Positions 23,485 to 35,900 of a stretch of 64,000 nt of DNA are shown piece by piece. The stretch is from NCBI GenBank assembly GCA_963920665.1, contig OY987263.1, positions 36,382,547 through 36,446,546 of the forward strand. The letters run 5' to 3'. Positions within the stretch are counted from its first letter, which is position 1; each line of letters opens with the position of its first letter. The notes below the pieces were generated by a model. That model was not told where the DNA came from. It searched no databases and saw only the letters and a list, made by a program, of their open reading frames with translations. Origin of the DNA: Straminergon stramineum (lineage: Eukaryota; Streptophyta; Bryopsida; Hypnales; Calliergonaceae). A program made the position numbers and the translations under genes.

Positions 23485-24124
23485 ATGGCTTCCATTCGAG
23501 CAAATGGCCATGAAATTCCTCTTGTCATCCTTCTTAGAGAAGGAGGGTTTGCTATACTATCTTCACACCTTCTACATGTTAGATTTGGATTTCTTCAATC
23601 CAATATATACATTGAAGAAGAGGTCATGTCTGATTCTAGGCGGTTGAAGGAGTCTATCCATATGCTGAAGTTAGAAGTTCAAGATGGTCATGTTTGGCAC
23701 CTTCATCTAGGGCGTTATAGAGCTTATGGTTTGTCCTCTCACGTGATAGGAGGCTCCAATGACATCTTACTTTGGCAATCAGACTATTCCATAGTTGACA
23801 TGCCTATTGCTTACCAAGATATTCATAATTCTGTAGGACGTGAACCTATCAGTAATACAAATTCTCATGTTCCACGTGTCCATGTGAAGTAGGAAGTTCT
23901 AGACCCTATCATAGATATATCTAGTGAGTCAGAAGGAGAGTCCCCAAGCCAACCAAGTTTGCAAGTAGTACTTCATCACAGAGTCATAGAAGACGTCCTG
24001 AAGCCATCTTCTAGTTAGTACAACACTCCTTCTAGTAGTCATGCGAGGTCCACTTCCTCTCTCCCACCACCCTATCCTACTAGTACATCCGCAGTTAGTG
24101 TTGTTGGTGTCTGCGCAAGCTAGT
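23485..24124 (+). pseudogene. Probable N-terminal part of the SWIM transposase-like gene
   Basis: It starts at ATG 23485 and stays in one frame to 24123 apart from TAG stops at 23890 and 24016, both restorable to CAG. The first 110 residues are a compact domain (blocks GHEIPLVILLREGG, LKLEVQDGHVWHLHLGR, SNDILLWQSD) that I do not recognise. A Ser/Pro/Glu-rich linker follows. I attach it to the gene downstream because the linker leads to the border of the LTR at 24125 and the next segment begins in the middle of a protein. The junction is one frame off, so an intron or an indel must lie there. Confidence 0.45.
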
Positions 24125-26430
24125 TGTAGTCTTTTATTTCACTTAGGAACAAAACCCAAGGAAATACTTAGTGGTGGTTCTTTAATTAGAGGAATAGTTA
24201 AATAGTCTATTGTTTTGTATCTACGGTCACTTTTATGTAGGATTAATATTCATTTTTATAAATAAAGGTATAAAAGTTCTTCATTAATGGGTTTATGGTG
24301 TATGAATGTATTCTTCATCCTAACCTATACGAATACCAGTCCATTAACCATGAAAAATGCTATAGACCTACAGTCACAGTCTTATACTAGAATTCTAAAT
24401 GTCAAATAGACCAGGATATGTCAATTAGCCATGGCTCCTGTTCTATCAACTTAATCAACCCACAATACATATTTGTATAAATACATCTTCATTAATTACT
24501 TCTTCTACTTTAGTAGAATGTCAATTAGTCCAGTAACTATTTACTAACTTAATTGCTACATGCAATATGCAAAATCATAGTCGGTGATGTCAATTGGTCT
24601 CAGTATGCAGAGTATGCAAAGGTAAGAATTGAATCCTTTGATTCAGGTCAAATAGTCATTTTTGTTCTTTCTTTAGTTCATAGCTTTAACATGTCAATTG
24701 GACCAAGTCCCACAGTGCACATTTACAATTTAACAAGATTTCTATCTACTTTGTCAAATAGTCATTTGTCAACTGGTCTTACTATACTAATTCATGGCTA
24801 ATCTCATCAATCTCAAACAGATGGTCAATTGGTCCAAAATTCCCACACAAGATTAACAAAACAATTACACAAAATTTTTATCTATAGCAAATTGTCAAAT
24901 TAATCAAGTTCCTTATTAAGTCACAGTAAGGACACAAAATTGCGCTCCTTGTTCCTGCACTTATCGAACTCCCACAAATTATCAATGTCTTACATCACTT
25001 ATCTGTAATCAATTGACTATTTGTCTGATTCTTTAGTCTAGTAATATCGTAAATTATTTCAATATAAACTTCCACAGACAAATTGACTACAACAACACCC
25101 AATGTAACACAGACAATTAGACAATTGTTTACAATCTTGAAACATTCTAAATAATTTATTTATCTCCCAGTTCATACTGAATAATTACCATCATGCTTAA
25201 ATCAGGAAATGAGACTGACCAATCCCAAACCAATAGATTCGTTACCAAACATCAAGCCCTGGCTCACATAATCACATTAGAAATTACAGACTATTTGACT
25301 TCTACACTTTCTTCATTAATCTCACACTTCACAGGAAGCTACACTGTCTATTTGACATCACAAACATATACCAAATTAATCTTAACACAATTTATAGACT
25401 CAATGGTCAAATTGACTCAAACTCCAACTTAAGAAAAGATACTTATACCAATCACTGGCTAATTGTCCTTCACATAATAACCCTGCCAATCTCTGGCAAA
25501 CTCGACCACTGAACTACTTGACTCAATTATATATATCCTCATTAAATAAACTCTCACAGTTTTGACAATTTGACTTTAAATCAAATATTAACTTTGCCAA
25601 TCTCTGGCTCAACCTAATTTTATAAATTTTATTATTAAGACCATTGGACTACTACAATAGAGAAATGAACTTTGGACAATTTGACACCAATCAAGAATGA
25701 ATTTTCAGTATAAGTTTATCAAGTTAGTTAACTTACCGTCAACTGGTCTTCTCTATTCACGGCCCAAAGCTCCTGTCGATTTGTCCTTCCACTCATCTGC
25801 AGACAACTTGACCTCGAACCACCGCCGTAGTCACAGACCATTTGACAGTCACCATTCACTTTGAACCCCGACCCATCCCTAGATCATCAATATCTTTCAC
25901 AGGCTAATTGACATTCTCTTAAATGTAATCCAAGCATTGGATATAAAAGACGATTTGTCATACAAAAGAAAGAAAGAAAGAAAATTGAGGAGACAAAGCC
26001 AATCACTGGCAACTGCTCCAATAAAATAAATAACAAAGTGACAAAACAAATCACTGACAATTAGACAAAACCTATAAAAGCCAGTCCCTGGCTTCACAAT
26101 AAAAAATAGACGAATAGACAGATTTTTGTATTAAAGAATGCACAAGTACAAAATTAGCAATGCAATCACTACAAGCCTGAAAGAGAGAGAGAAGAACGGC
26201 AATCAATTAGTCTTATACGTTTCTTGATTGTAACTAACTGAGGCTAACCGCCTGGTCTAATAGTCCTTAACTGCCTTCACTAACCCTAACTGGTTGTCTA
26301 TTAGTCATTCCGCTAACTACTTGTCTATTTGTCTCAGTTCACACTTCATCTCTATTCCTAATTACTTTAACTTGTCTAATTGTCTTTATCTTCAAAAAGC
26401 TCGAAACCTAACCCAAAAAGTTTATCTACA
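24125..26430 (+). mobile_element. Probable solo LTR (2.3 kb), imperfect TSD CTAGT/CTAGC
   Basis: The segment begins TGTAGTC and ends TTTATCTACA, very like the TTATCTACA end of the solo LTR at 27317-29531. Flanks are CTAGT (24120-24124) and CTAGC (26431-26435), a 5-bp duplication with one T/C difference. Length is close to the 2.2-kb sibling. There is no coding capacity. The interior is packed with GTCAATTGGTC-like and AGACAATTGAC-like words and, at 25.46-26.1 kb, about six GCCAATCNCTGGC-like words. The imperfect TSD and low similarity elsewhere to family 1 keep this below certainty. Confidence 0.6.
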
Positions 26431-27316
26431 CTAGCATCTATTCATGGGTCCAGGAATGAAGTTGTTGCGATAGATTATGATTCAATCACATATAAGGAAG
26501 TACAATACCTTCTAGCAGACTTCAATGGAAATGTGGTATTTGACTTGTCTTTTCTAAGTGCTTCATCTTCAACATCTTCTGCTAGAAACCTTCATGGCCT
26601 GGACAAACGTTATGAAGGTCATGCCTAGTATCGAACCATGACATCTAATATCAACAACCAGCATGGTTTTAAGTTCAAGAAATCATCTTGTGCCGGTCAT
26701 TTAGTATGCAACAACTCTAACTGTAACTACCTCAAACGATTGTTAAAGCGCAATGAGACCAAGTGGTGTGGTAATACTACTATCCCATTCTATGTTGGCG
26801 CAACCCCTCTAAAAGATTCCACTCTTCTTTGCAAGATATGCAAAACTCCACCCCATTGCATTAGTGTCTGTGATGCTAGAGTATATTATGTTTTTAGTGA
26901 TACTATGATCATGACCAAAACGTGCATTCATTTAGGAAACCACATGCATCCTGTTGTTTCTGAAACTTGTCGAGAGTCATTGGACACTATTACCGAGCTC
27001 ATTGCAAACGAGGTTTCCAAAACCCCTACTGCTACTAACTCTGCCATTGCCCTTGCAGCTAGTAAGCAATTTCTAGACAACCACCTTATACACAATGGTG
27101 ATGGCCCTAAGGAGATGTTGCAAAGAAAGTCGCTAGATGATGTGATGGATAGGTTTCAAAGACTAAGTTCCCCAAACATACGTAATACTATTTCTTCATT
27201 TCGTAGCACTAGAAAAGGTGGTCTTATAGATAGCATTATGAATATGAAATGAAACTTAAAGTTTGAATACATTCATAATAGTGTTTTTCCTAGACAAGGT
27301 AAAGAAAAGGTATACT
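26431..27316 (+). pseudogene. Cys-rich segment of the SWIM transposase-like gene
   Basis: The frame encodes EVVAIDYDSITYKEVQYL, then a Ser-rich turn, HGLDKRYEGHA, and a Cys-rich stretch (CAGHLVCNNSNCNYL, LLCKICKTPPHCISVCDA, CIHLGNHMHPV) that probably binds zinc, like the N-terminal finger of FAR1/MULE proteins. A Ser/Thr/Ala helical part follows. Stops lie at 26626 (TAG, in place of an expected Trp) and 27250 (TGA). The frame runs on past the second stop to 27316, where the LTR enters in the codon after KVY. Confidence 0.6.
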
Positions 27317-29531
27317 TGTAGAATACTGATTAGTATTTTTTGTTATAGATTTTTGGTTGATTTTTATGTGTCTTTTATTGTTTTTGATTGGTTGTTTGCA
27401 TATTTTGTGTCTTAATTCTGTGATTTATTGGGCTGATTGAATTCCAAATTGGTATGTTTTTGGATGGTGGATGAATTTTGAATGAATGCTTGTGCTGATT
27501 TGGGTAGTTAGTTTACTAATTGGGATGGTGTAGCTATCCAGCCAAGTTTCGAAGTTTTCTGATTTGTAATCCAAATTGGGTGGTAGTTCTGTCCAAGTCA
27601 GATTTTTAAGTGGTATGTGTGTCAAGTCCAGTTGGCTGGTTGGTGAGTTAATTCCAATTTGGAATTTGGTTTGTATTAAGGCAGTTATCTTTGCAGTTCC
27701 AATTGGGTAGTTAACCGGTGGTTGGGTTGTCACTTCCAATTTGGTAACTACCGTTTTGTCATTCCTATTTGGTTTGATTTTGGTATCATTTGTCTTTACC
27801 CAGTGTTGAAGAGTGTCCACTGCGTGTCCCAACCTAGTTGTGCTGCGTATTTGATTTTGTTGTGTGTGAGTTAAGAATGTCAAGCAGGTGCTTGAATTTC
27901 TATTTGTATGCTTGTGTGTGTGGTGATTGAATGTATGTTTGAGAATTTGGTTTAATTCAAGTTGGAGATTTTTAATGCTGGAGCTTTATGAGAATTATAT
28001 GAGTAAGTTTCATGTTGGAAGTAATTAATTTCCAAGTGGGAAATGAGTGCTAAGTGAATCAATGGGTGTAGAGTGGAGCTGTTGATTCCGAGTTGGGGAA
28101 GTATTCAGATGGGATGAAGTTCCGAGTTGGGTGAGAAGTGGACAAAATGAAGAGATCAGAAAAGGATGTCCAAATTGTGAGTTGAGTGGATCAAGTGTTA
28201 GCTAGAAGAGATAGCTAGCAATTTCAGAAATTAAGAAAAATAAAAAAATACATAGATATTAAAATTAAAAATAGTGGTGTGAAGAAATTATATTAAATCC
28301 TAGTTGGAAAGATGGAAGGAGCATTAAATTGAAGAAATGCAATATGAGGGATGTGGTTCAGAGATACTGTGAAACTCTAGTGGTTATAGTTATTGGAACT
28401 TCTAAGGAGTATAACAGTGATTTATTCACCAAATTGATATATGAAAATCAATTTTAATCAAGTTGGTTGAGATGTATGGAGTTTTTATGGTTTTGGAAGT
28501 CATGAAGATGAAAGCAGTCTGTGTAATAAATCCAATTTGGAGTGTGTTCTGTGTGTTTATTTATTAATGCCAAATTAGATTATGTTCTATTTGACTATAA
28601 TTTGATGGTATGTATGGAGTTAAATTCCAATTTCGAAGCAAGTCTGGCCTGTGAAGTAAGTCCAAGTTGGGATGTTTGATTAATGAAAGCAATGTTAACT
28701 TATTCCAAGTCGGGGTTCTGATTATGCTTTGACTAGTTGTATGAGATTTACTGAGAATATTTTAATGGAATTGGTTGATGCTTATGAGTCAATCCAAATT
28801 GGAAGTCTTGTTATGCTTTGTTTGGTATTTTAGAGTCCGATTTGGAATGCTTAGTGGTGTTTTGTGTGTGTGAGTTCAATTCCAATTAGGTGCTAAGTTT
28901 TGGGAGTATAGTGATATGAAATTATCAATTCCGAGTTGTTTTGAAAGAATTTATTTGAAATCCAATTAGGAAATCATTATGGCATGATAGAGAAAATTGA
29001 GAGTGAAGTTAAGAATTCCGAGTTGGGAAAAGGTGGCTGTAAGTTTTATCAATCTAAAGTCACATCAGAAGGGAATGTGAGAAAGTGATAAAAGAATCCA
29101 AGTTGGAAATTATAGTTGTGCCCCAAGCTGGAGACAAAGACCGACTAGGAAGTGAGGTGTCCGAATGGGAGTAAGACTGGGAGCTGCAACAGATCGAATT
29201 GGGAGTTCAAGATGGAACTTGTGCCTAAAAAAATCCAATTGGGAAAAAGACTAAAGTTTCCAAATTATAAAGAATATAAAGAAATTTGGGAGAATTACTT
29301 ACCCTTGTGGCTATTAAGAAGGGAGTGGAAAAAAATCTAGTAATTAGATTATAATTGTGAGGTTTTCAATTACTCCTAGTTGGAAGTATTTCTCTTTTTG
29401 TGGTTGTTTAGCTATTTGGCTATTATTTCTTAGATTAGAAACATTCCTATTTGAAATGAGCTTCCCTTGGAACGAACTTTTCACTATTAGTTTGGAAGAA
29501 TAATTCTAATTAGAAACCAAGCTTATCTACA
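27317..29531 (-). mobile_element. Solo LTR (family 1, 2.2 kb) with TSD ATACT
   Basis: Plus-strand ends are TGTAGAATACTG and GCTTATCTACA, and the 5-bp direct repeats ATACT lie at 27312-27316 and 29532-29536. The first 60 bp are the reverse complement of the end of the solo LTR at 11817-13107, so this copy lies in the opposite orientation to that one. It has no internal region or coding capacity; the minus-strand frame at 27425-27883 runs through the motif array. About thirty TCCAANTTGG-type words fill the element. It interrupts the reading frame of the SWIM transposase-like gene; without it the codons for KVY and LFK are contiguous and in frame. Confidence 0.93.
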
Positions 29532-30160
29532 ATACTTGTTCAAGATGTTGGTAGAAGGTTCTAGTAGTGGAGTGGACTTGGTGAAGCACATGCAACCCAG
29601 AGGAGATCTAGAGAATGCGTGGCTCATGTTTGACCATGTAAAACGGGTAAAAGATTGGACCACCATGGCTTGCCATGTGTATGACATTGGATGTAGGAAG
29701 GTCATGACAATTGCAGTTTGTGACATGCAATCTGAAGATACAGAAGTCTAGTGCATCATGTGGAAATCACTAAATGATGTCATGAGATGCAATGGTGTGG
29801 AGAATCCAAACTTTAGGGGCTTTATGGCAAATAGTGCACAAGCGACTTAGAATGCCGTTCACATTGTATACGATACAGGAAATACCAAAGATGAGATGCT
29901 AAACCATGAGCAAACGTGTCTTCTACATTGGAGTACTTCACTGCATCAGCGTAAACAGAAGCTCATTAAACCGGATATGCAACACCAACATACTCGTCTG
30001 TGCAAGCAATACAAGGACTCAAACACTATGGAGGAAGAAGAGACACGATACTTGGCCATTCGATCTTGGTGGTTATCATCTAGTGCGGCCTCAGAAGATG
30101 CTATGTGGGAATTGGAGTTGTGGCTTGCTTTTTGGCACTTCCAATATCGCCAATGGGGAG
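29532..30160 (+). pseudogene. DDE-like catalytic segment of the SWIM transposase-like gene
   Basis: Reading continues in frame from the segment before the LTR. Recognisable blocks are SGVDLVKHMQPRGDLENAW, DWTTMACHVYD, VMTIAVCDMQSED, GFMANSAQ, TCLLHWSTSL and RYLAIRSWWLSS. The Asp of the VCDMQSED block and the Asn/Asp position of GFMANSAQ fit an RNase-H-fold DDE core followed by the Cys/His helix insert typical of MULEs; N replaces the usual D in the second block, so even a repaired protein may be inactive. Stops lie at 29749 (TAG) and 29848 (TAG, at an expected Trp). The segment ends near 30160 at a possible GT donor. Confidence 0.55.
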
Positions 30161-30267
30161 GTTTTATGCAAATGATATGTTTAATCATGTTCTTTAAGTT
30201 TTAATGCTTTTATCTTTATTATTCACTTTTAATTATGAATGTATTTTTCTATTCATAAATTATTACT

Positions 30268-30362
30268 ATAGAGAGAGATGGGGATCAAACTTGTGAAGGG
30301 TTGACTTTCCTCTCTGGGCTCTAGCCAAGAGGTGCTTCGACCACATGTTCAAGAGATCTCCA
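30268..30362 (-). repeat. tRNA-like SINE fragment, copy 1
   Basis: Read on the minus strand it has an A-box-like GTGGTCGAAGCACC, a stem-loop with CCTCT and AGAGG arms in the anticodon position, and a B-box-like AGTTTGATCCCC about 45 nt after the A box. This is the layout of a tRNA-derived SINE head. A third, shorter B-box-side fragment lies at about 30393-30415. No poly-A tail or target-site duplication was identified. Confidence 0.4.
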
Positions 30363-30769
30363 AATGTAGCACTCTTCAAAGCCTAGTGCAATTTTTGGAT
30401 CAAACTTGTGAACAGGGTTGTTCTGTCGAACACATTTTGGGGTTCGGGTGTCGAGTTGTTCGTCTGATGTCGCATGTCGTATAAGACGAGTGTTGTGTAT
30501 ACATGACAATTTTGACGAATAAAGCCTTATCCTAACAGCAAAGATAATTTGAAATCTCATTTTATTTATGATCCATAATTAAGAATGTAATAAGTGATTA
30601 TTAAATTGAGACACTTCAATAAAATGAAACTCAAATATGTCAAGATTGGAAATAGAAAGTGTTTTATTTGAAAGTCAACCTTAAAGTTGACTTTATTAGA
30701 CGGACAAGGGGGTCTACTAGACGTGTTGGACGTCGTGTTCGTCATGTTGTCGAGTTGTTTAGCCGAACA

Positions 30770-30850
30770 ACCATGCTTGTGAAGGGGTTAGTTACCTCTC
30801 AGGGCCGAGAGGTGCCTTAACCACCTACTAATGAGATCTTCAATTGTAGA
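30770..30850 (-). repeat. tRNA-like SINE fragment, copy 2
   Basis: On the minus strand it shows TGGTTAAGGCACC, then a CCTCTCGGCCCTGAGAGG hairpin and ACCCCTTCACAAG, closely parallel to copy 1, but it breaks off just before the B-box core. It is therefore truncated or rearranged. Both copies lie in the intron of the SWIM transposase-like gene. Confidence 0.4.
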
Positions 30851-30932
30851 GCTCTTCGAAACCCCAAATTTCTAACAGTCAAAGAATTTTCACAAATTAC
30901 ATTGTAGGACTCACTATAGTTTTCTCATGTAG

Positions 30933-31308
30933 GATTTGAGGGTTGAGGAAATGGCAGACATGCCATCATGCAACTTATCCGAAACAATCCATAACAAATG
31001 GTTGCAACAATCAGGTAATCGAGGTAATGATTTGTTTGTTGCCACCTGTGATGTTTGGATATGAGCCTTCATGCAAATGATGAATTATCGAGCATTCTTA
31101 AAAAGCAAAATATCAAGGTCAGGACCACCTAAAGAAGAGCTAAAGTTAAGAGGCACTAGACGCAGTGGTGACCCAAAGAAAATCGAAGAAGCATTGAATG
31201 TCCTTCCCGAAGCAACGGATGTTGGAACTCGTGTTCCCCACTTGGAAGGCGGAGAGATTTTTGAGAGTAGTAAGCGCAAGCTTGACCTTCCCATTGGATG
31301 GAATGGTG
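30933..31308 (+). pseudogene. Exon of the transposase-like gene, cut by the CACTA element
   Basis: After the acceptor at 30931-30932 the frame reads VEEMADMPSCNLSETIHNKW, LFVATCDVW, a TGA stop at 31062, then NYRAFLKSK, EELKLRGTRRSGDPK and LDLPIGWNG. At 31308 the coding sequence is interrupted by the CACTA element, immediately after the duplicated GTG. The frame continues at 45165 as DSHWLDKVNFSQP. The open frame that seems to run on from here to 31349 enters the transposon and is not host sequence. Confidence 0.6.
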
Positions 31309-32906
31309 CACTAGAAGAAAACACACAGTCGCCCGACTGCGAAATTTAGACACTCAGACGTCGGATCCGACATCAGGCATGTCAACGTAGATGTCTAATC
31401 ACATCGCGTCTGCAAAAACAGGGTTTTGACATCCAAGAATTAGCATGGACAGTGGCATGCTAAGCACCGGACATCCAAAAAAACACTGGTCAACGGGTGC
31501 CAGAACTCTGCCATGTGGCTACAAATTTGGTGCCACATGAGCACGGGCAGCCAGGTTGGCAATTTTCTCATCCATCCAATTTTGGTGATGTGGCATCTGA
31601 TGTGTACATTGACCAGGGAGTCAACAGTAGGTGACGTGGCATCTTCGAATGCTGACGTGGACAATTTTGGTGCGTGGAGAAGCCTCTTCTAGAGCTTTCT
31701 ACATACGTCCGGAAGATGTCTTTCCAGACATCAAAATGTCTAACACGATATTGTCCTAGACACAACTATGTTAACGACAATGTTTATGCGGAACATGCAC
31801 TGCTGGTAAGCACGTCGATTCTAACGCCATTTGTGTCGTCTGAGGCTTTCACAGTGGGGAATTTGACATGGTTAAGGACATGTTCATGCTATTTTCTACT
31901 AGACGTGTGGCGCGTTGGATGTCAACATTCACATGTACAACATTTTTACAAGTAACAAATCATTGTAGACAACGTGTGCATGCTTCGTACCAACGTCCTT
32001 GAAGATTGGGTTTGAGCATGGGATGTCTGAAATGACACTAACTAGTTAGGCAATTGACAAGCACAAGTCTGTGTAGACAATGTTCAGGACGTGTATAGGG
32101 CTAGGTTTAATGACATGCATGCATAGCTTTTGATGCTTCCACGTTTAGGGCAAGCTTAGATGTCATAGCAATGTGCACTGTGAGACATGAATGAAGACAT
32201 GTTGTAGACTTCACAAACATTGACACTGAATTGAAGGGATCTAGGATTATGTCCTACCTAACAACATGGTGCATTCCTATGTGCGCTTGTAGACACACTT
32301 TTAGACATCAAAACAATGCGGTGCAACATTGCAATGATCGTGAGGACGTTGAACATTAGACATTGTGCCCACATTTGAAGAGACCTAAACAACACTCTGG
32401 CATGGCACATATTTACCAAAATTGGTTTTACACTATATCAATGAATGACATTGCATAGCAAGAGAGCTTAGCACAATCACAATACTTGAAATACATGCAC
32501 CACTCAATAGTCCTTTAGGCAAACAAAAAATACATGCACCACCTTGAGGCAAATAAAAAATATCATATTCATATACCGGTAAAGTGTTGCAAGGAAAGAA
32601 AATCTCCATGAGGAGAACAAAGCTTTTGTAAAAGGGAATATAGCACAACATGCCCCACAAAAAATATGATAGACACTAAACCCGTTAAGATAATCATGAA
32701 ATAGTGCCACCAAGAAGTTCTCACAATGTTGCGTGAAGTGTACTCTATGTCCAAGCAAACATCTGAGCGTTGAAGGCCAGGTCTCCATGGACAGAAGGAG
32801 TCCTGCAAACAAACGCTCGACGTTAGTGACAATGGACAAACAGACAACTAAAGGCCTACCAGCTACATATCCATGCTTTTGAGAGAATCAAAACACACCT
32901 CAATGG
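31309..32906. promoter_or_regulatory. Left end and subterminal repeat zone of the CACTA element
   Basis: Directly inside the terminus are two palindromes: CAGTCGCCCGACTG at 31326-31339 and GTCGGATCCGAC at 31360-31371. Further in, TGACGTGGCA-like words occur near 31590, 31632 and 31652, mixed with many GACATC, AGACGT and TAGACA words. No gene is seen in this zone; the minus-strand accessory gene ends at 32907. Confidence 0.6.
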
Positions 32907-35900
32907 TCATTTCTTCCGTGATGCTTCTCCTTTTCGGGGCTGCCCCCCTCCTGTAGGGGGATTCGGTTTGGGCACTTGCTGCATGGTTCCCTTCGTAGCC
33001 TTCACAGTGGTGACCACTTCTGTTGGCTTTGGTGTTGGCTTCAAGGTCCTTGTCACTCGATTGATGTGAGACGAAGATCCCTTAGATGGAAGATTTTCAA
33101 CCTGATTGCACATAATACCACCGTACATACTATTAGAACTAAATGATAAAACACTATAATAAGAGAGAGATATAGAATGTCCAATACAATGTCTAAAACA
33201 ACACACCAATGTCTACCTCCCATCTATGTTCTTGTCAAAACCAACATGAGAAATACCTCTCGAGGGTTGGATTGCTCTGCCAAGGCAATAGGAGTACCCT
33301 CTCCCTTGCCGGATGCAGGCTGAGCCACTATGGCATATGGATCCGCAAGGACGTCCACGGGAGCGCTCACCATGTTATCAACAAGCGTTGCAGGGGGGTT
33401 AAGGGCCACTCCGTCAAGGCCGGGAGTGGTATCCACAGCAGCATCAACCTCACTCTGTTCGGGATCAATGTCTCCTGCGTTGTCCGGGGGATGGTCCATC
33501 AAGTAGTCAACCTAAGGCTCCGCGTCCTCATCTGCATCCACGCCAACGTCTGCACCAACTTCACCAGCCTGCACAACATTGGTTCTATCTCCATCAATGT
33601 CACCTGCAGCAGTGTTGTGACTGTCAAAGACTTGGGGAATATCGGTGTAGACGTTGCCCTGCAAGAGTGCCAGGCCTACGGGCGTTGATGCAAGCATCTG
33701 ATGCTGTACACTGTCACGGCCAAAGGATTGCACAAGCAAACGGATCAAGTTAGTCATCTCAGCAAGACGATCTCCAATCTCTGATGTTGCTGCACGCACT
33801 CCCTCGATGTCCTGGGGGGATGCATATTGGATGTTTGCATTACGGAGCTCTTTTTCACGCCAGGCAAACTCTTCTTCGGTGGCACGCTGAAGCTCATCAT
33901 CCTGGGGTATGCGTCCCAGTTTCAGAGTCTGCCAATTATACATCACAAGCTCATTGTTAGTCTAAAGAAACAGTAAAGAAAACATAAGATGCACATGTAG
34001 ACATCCATGAGGAAATAAATAGGAGGCCACTTGTCAACACCCATGCTTATACATGCATCATAACAACATGAACTAATGTTGGTAAGGACAACAAATTTAG
34101 CATAGAAACATTGAAACAACACTTAGAGTGAAGCACATGTTACCAACTCCCCCATCAGACACTTCTCTATGGACCTCATCTGGGTTTCCTTGTTGTTCTT
34201 AGACTTTGAAACAGCACGCATCTGCATTGACTTCTCTTGAGCCTTTGCTGATCTACGCTTTGCTCTGAGCATTTCCCAAACCGAGGGGTCCAAGCCCACG
34301 GGCATAGGCAAATCAAGGTCAATGAGCCTCATGAGGCTGTGGCGTACATTGATCAAAGTCTTCGTCACAAACTGAGCATACCAGCCTGGGTTGATCTCAA
34401 GACCACCTTTAACAGTCCAATCTGGTGGGGCAACAAAATCAAGTGAACTTAGAGTCCAAAGTACTGAGTCATATGATAAATTGACATCTTCCTCAACACT
34501 GAAACGTCCGAGACAACATGTGGACGTCTGTTGCACCAACACCAAAATGCAAACCATTACAACAACTCCAATGTCAATTAATACCTGTTGCCACGCGTTC
34601 AAAGAACCGCATCTTGTCCTTCATTGGCTGGTCGCCCCACCCATATGCCGGGTGGAGATCCTTTGCAAATGACTTCACGTCATTTGCAAGATATTCAGCG
34701 GCTTTTCCGTAAGGATTGCCACGTCGGTCCACCTTCACTACTTGCTTATCCACCTTTGCAGTGTCCTCCTTCTTCATGGTCCGTTTCACACAATTCGAGG
34801 GTGAAGTTGGAGTTGGAGTTCGCTCCTTTTCCAACATCAATGTGTCGGGATCATTGTCTGAGGACGAAGATGAATCCCCTTCCTCGTACATTTGCCTGTG
34901 CCATGAAGACCACAAAGTCAAACCAAGAACATCTCTGCTGCATAAAGACATACGACATCTTCATCGATGTCTAGAACAATGTCTACATCAACGTCTCATG
35001 ACAAAGCCGGTGCTGGAATCAGTGTCTACTAGCAAAATTACGTTGAAGTGAGACTCACTTGACAACACCTCAATCAGCTGAATGGACTTCACATGGACTC
35101 ACGGTGTCATGCTACTACAGGCAAGCATTCTCTCAGAAAAGCTGAAATTGGAAACAAAGGGACAAAATGAAAGCACAAACTTGGATTTTGAGGGATCATC
35201 CAAGTCATCGCTGGAACCCTCATACTCCACTTCATCTTCCGGGTCAGACTCCTCCACCTCCTCTTGTGCCATGCGCGCTCGGCGCTTCTTCAATGGTGGA
35301 CTCCTCGTAGCAGCCTTCCCCTTCCCCTTCTCTTGTTGGCGGCTTGTCACTTGCCACTTGTCATTGCCATTCTTGGAGCGCTTCTCCAGGGACGAAAGAT
35401 TTTGGACCACTTGACGTGGCCTAGCATCTGATGAAATTCCACGGCCACGTTGTGACTCTAGTCCACGCTTCATTGGCAATTTCGAACGATTTGGTGCCAT
35501 TCTTGGTTCTGATGAAGGCCACTTCACAAAATCTTCACCTGCTATCTGGAACAAATATGCCAGGAAAAACACCAAACGGGATCATTATGACACTTCCTAA
35601 ACATCACCTATGGCGCCCGAAGCTAAACATGCAGCACTTCACATGACTGAGACGTCTATTACAACATCAGTCTCAACATCTAGACATCGTTCTAGGGTTC
35701 ATTCACGTGACCTTCATATACTTCAAGATATCGAAACGGATTTCAGTTCAAAAACTAGCAGAGACAAGGCAACAAGAAGACGAAAAAAAGTTCACAAATG
35801 AAAACAAAAATCTCAGCTCCAGCTCCAGTCAAGAGGGTGTCGACAGGGCAGCAGGGTCAGCGCTCAGACCAATGTCCAGAACAGCGTTGAGACATCCAAG

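Larger units (their letters stand above)
30161..30932. other. Intron of the transposase-like gene, with SINE-like inserts
   Basis: The protein-like frame stops after RQWG near 30160 and resumes after a TGTAG acceptor at 30932, so this is read as an intron of about 770 bp, although the phase of my chosen donor does not fit perfectly. It contains two or three diverged copies of a tRNA-like block on the minus strand. Confidence 0.45.

Noticed and set aside
27425..27883. 152-codon minus-strand reading frame
   Set aside because: It lies wholly inside a solo LTR and follows the CCAANTTGG motif array; no protein motif is present.
30166..31081. ATGCAAATGAT at 30166 and 31071 as an 11-bp target-site duplication
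   Set aside because: The protein-like frame resumes at about 30933, well before the second copy, so the intervening DNA is better read as an intron; the 11-bp match is probably chance.
31071..31349. A 92-codon gene spanning the CACTA left end
   Set aside because: The frame is host exon up to 31308 and then runs into the transposon terminus; the true host continuation is at 45165.
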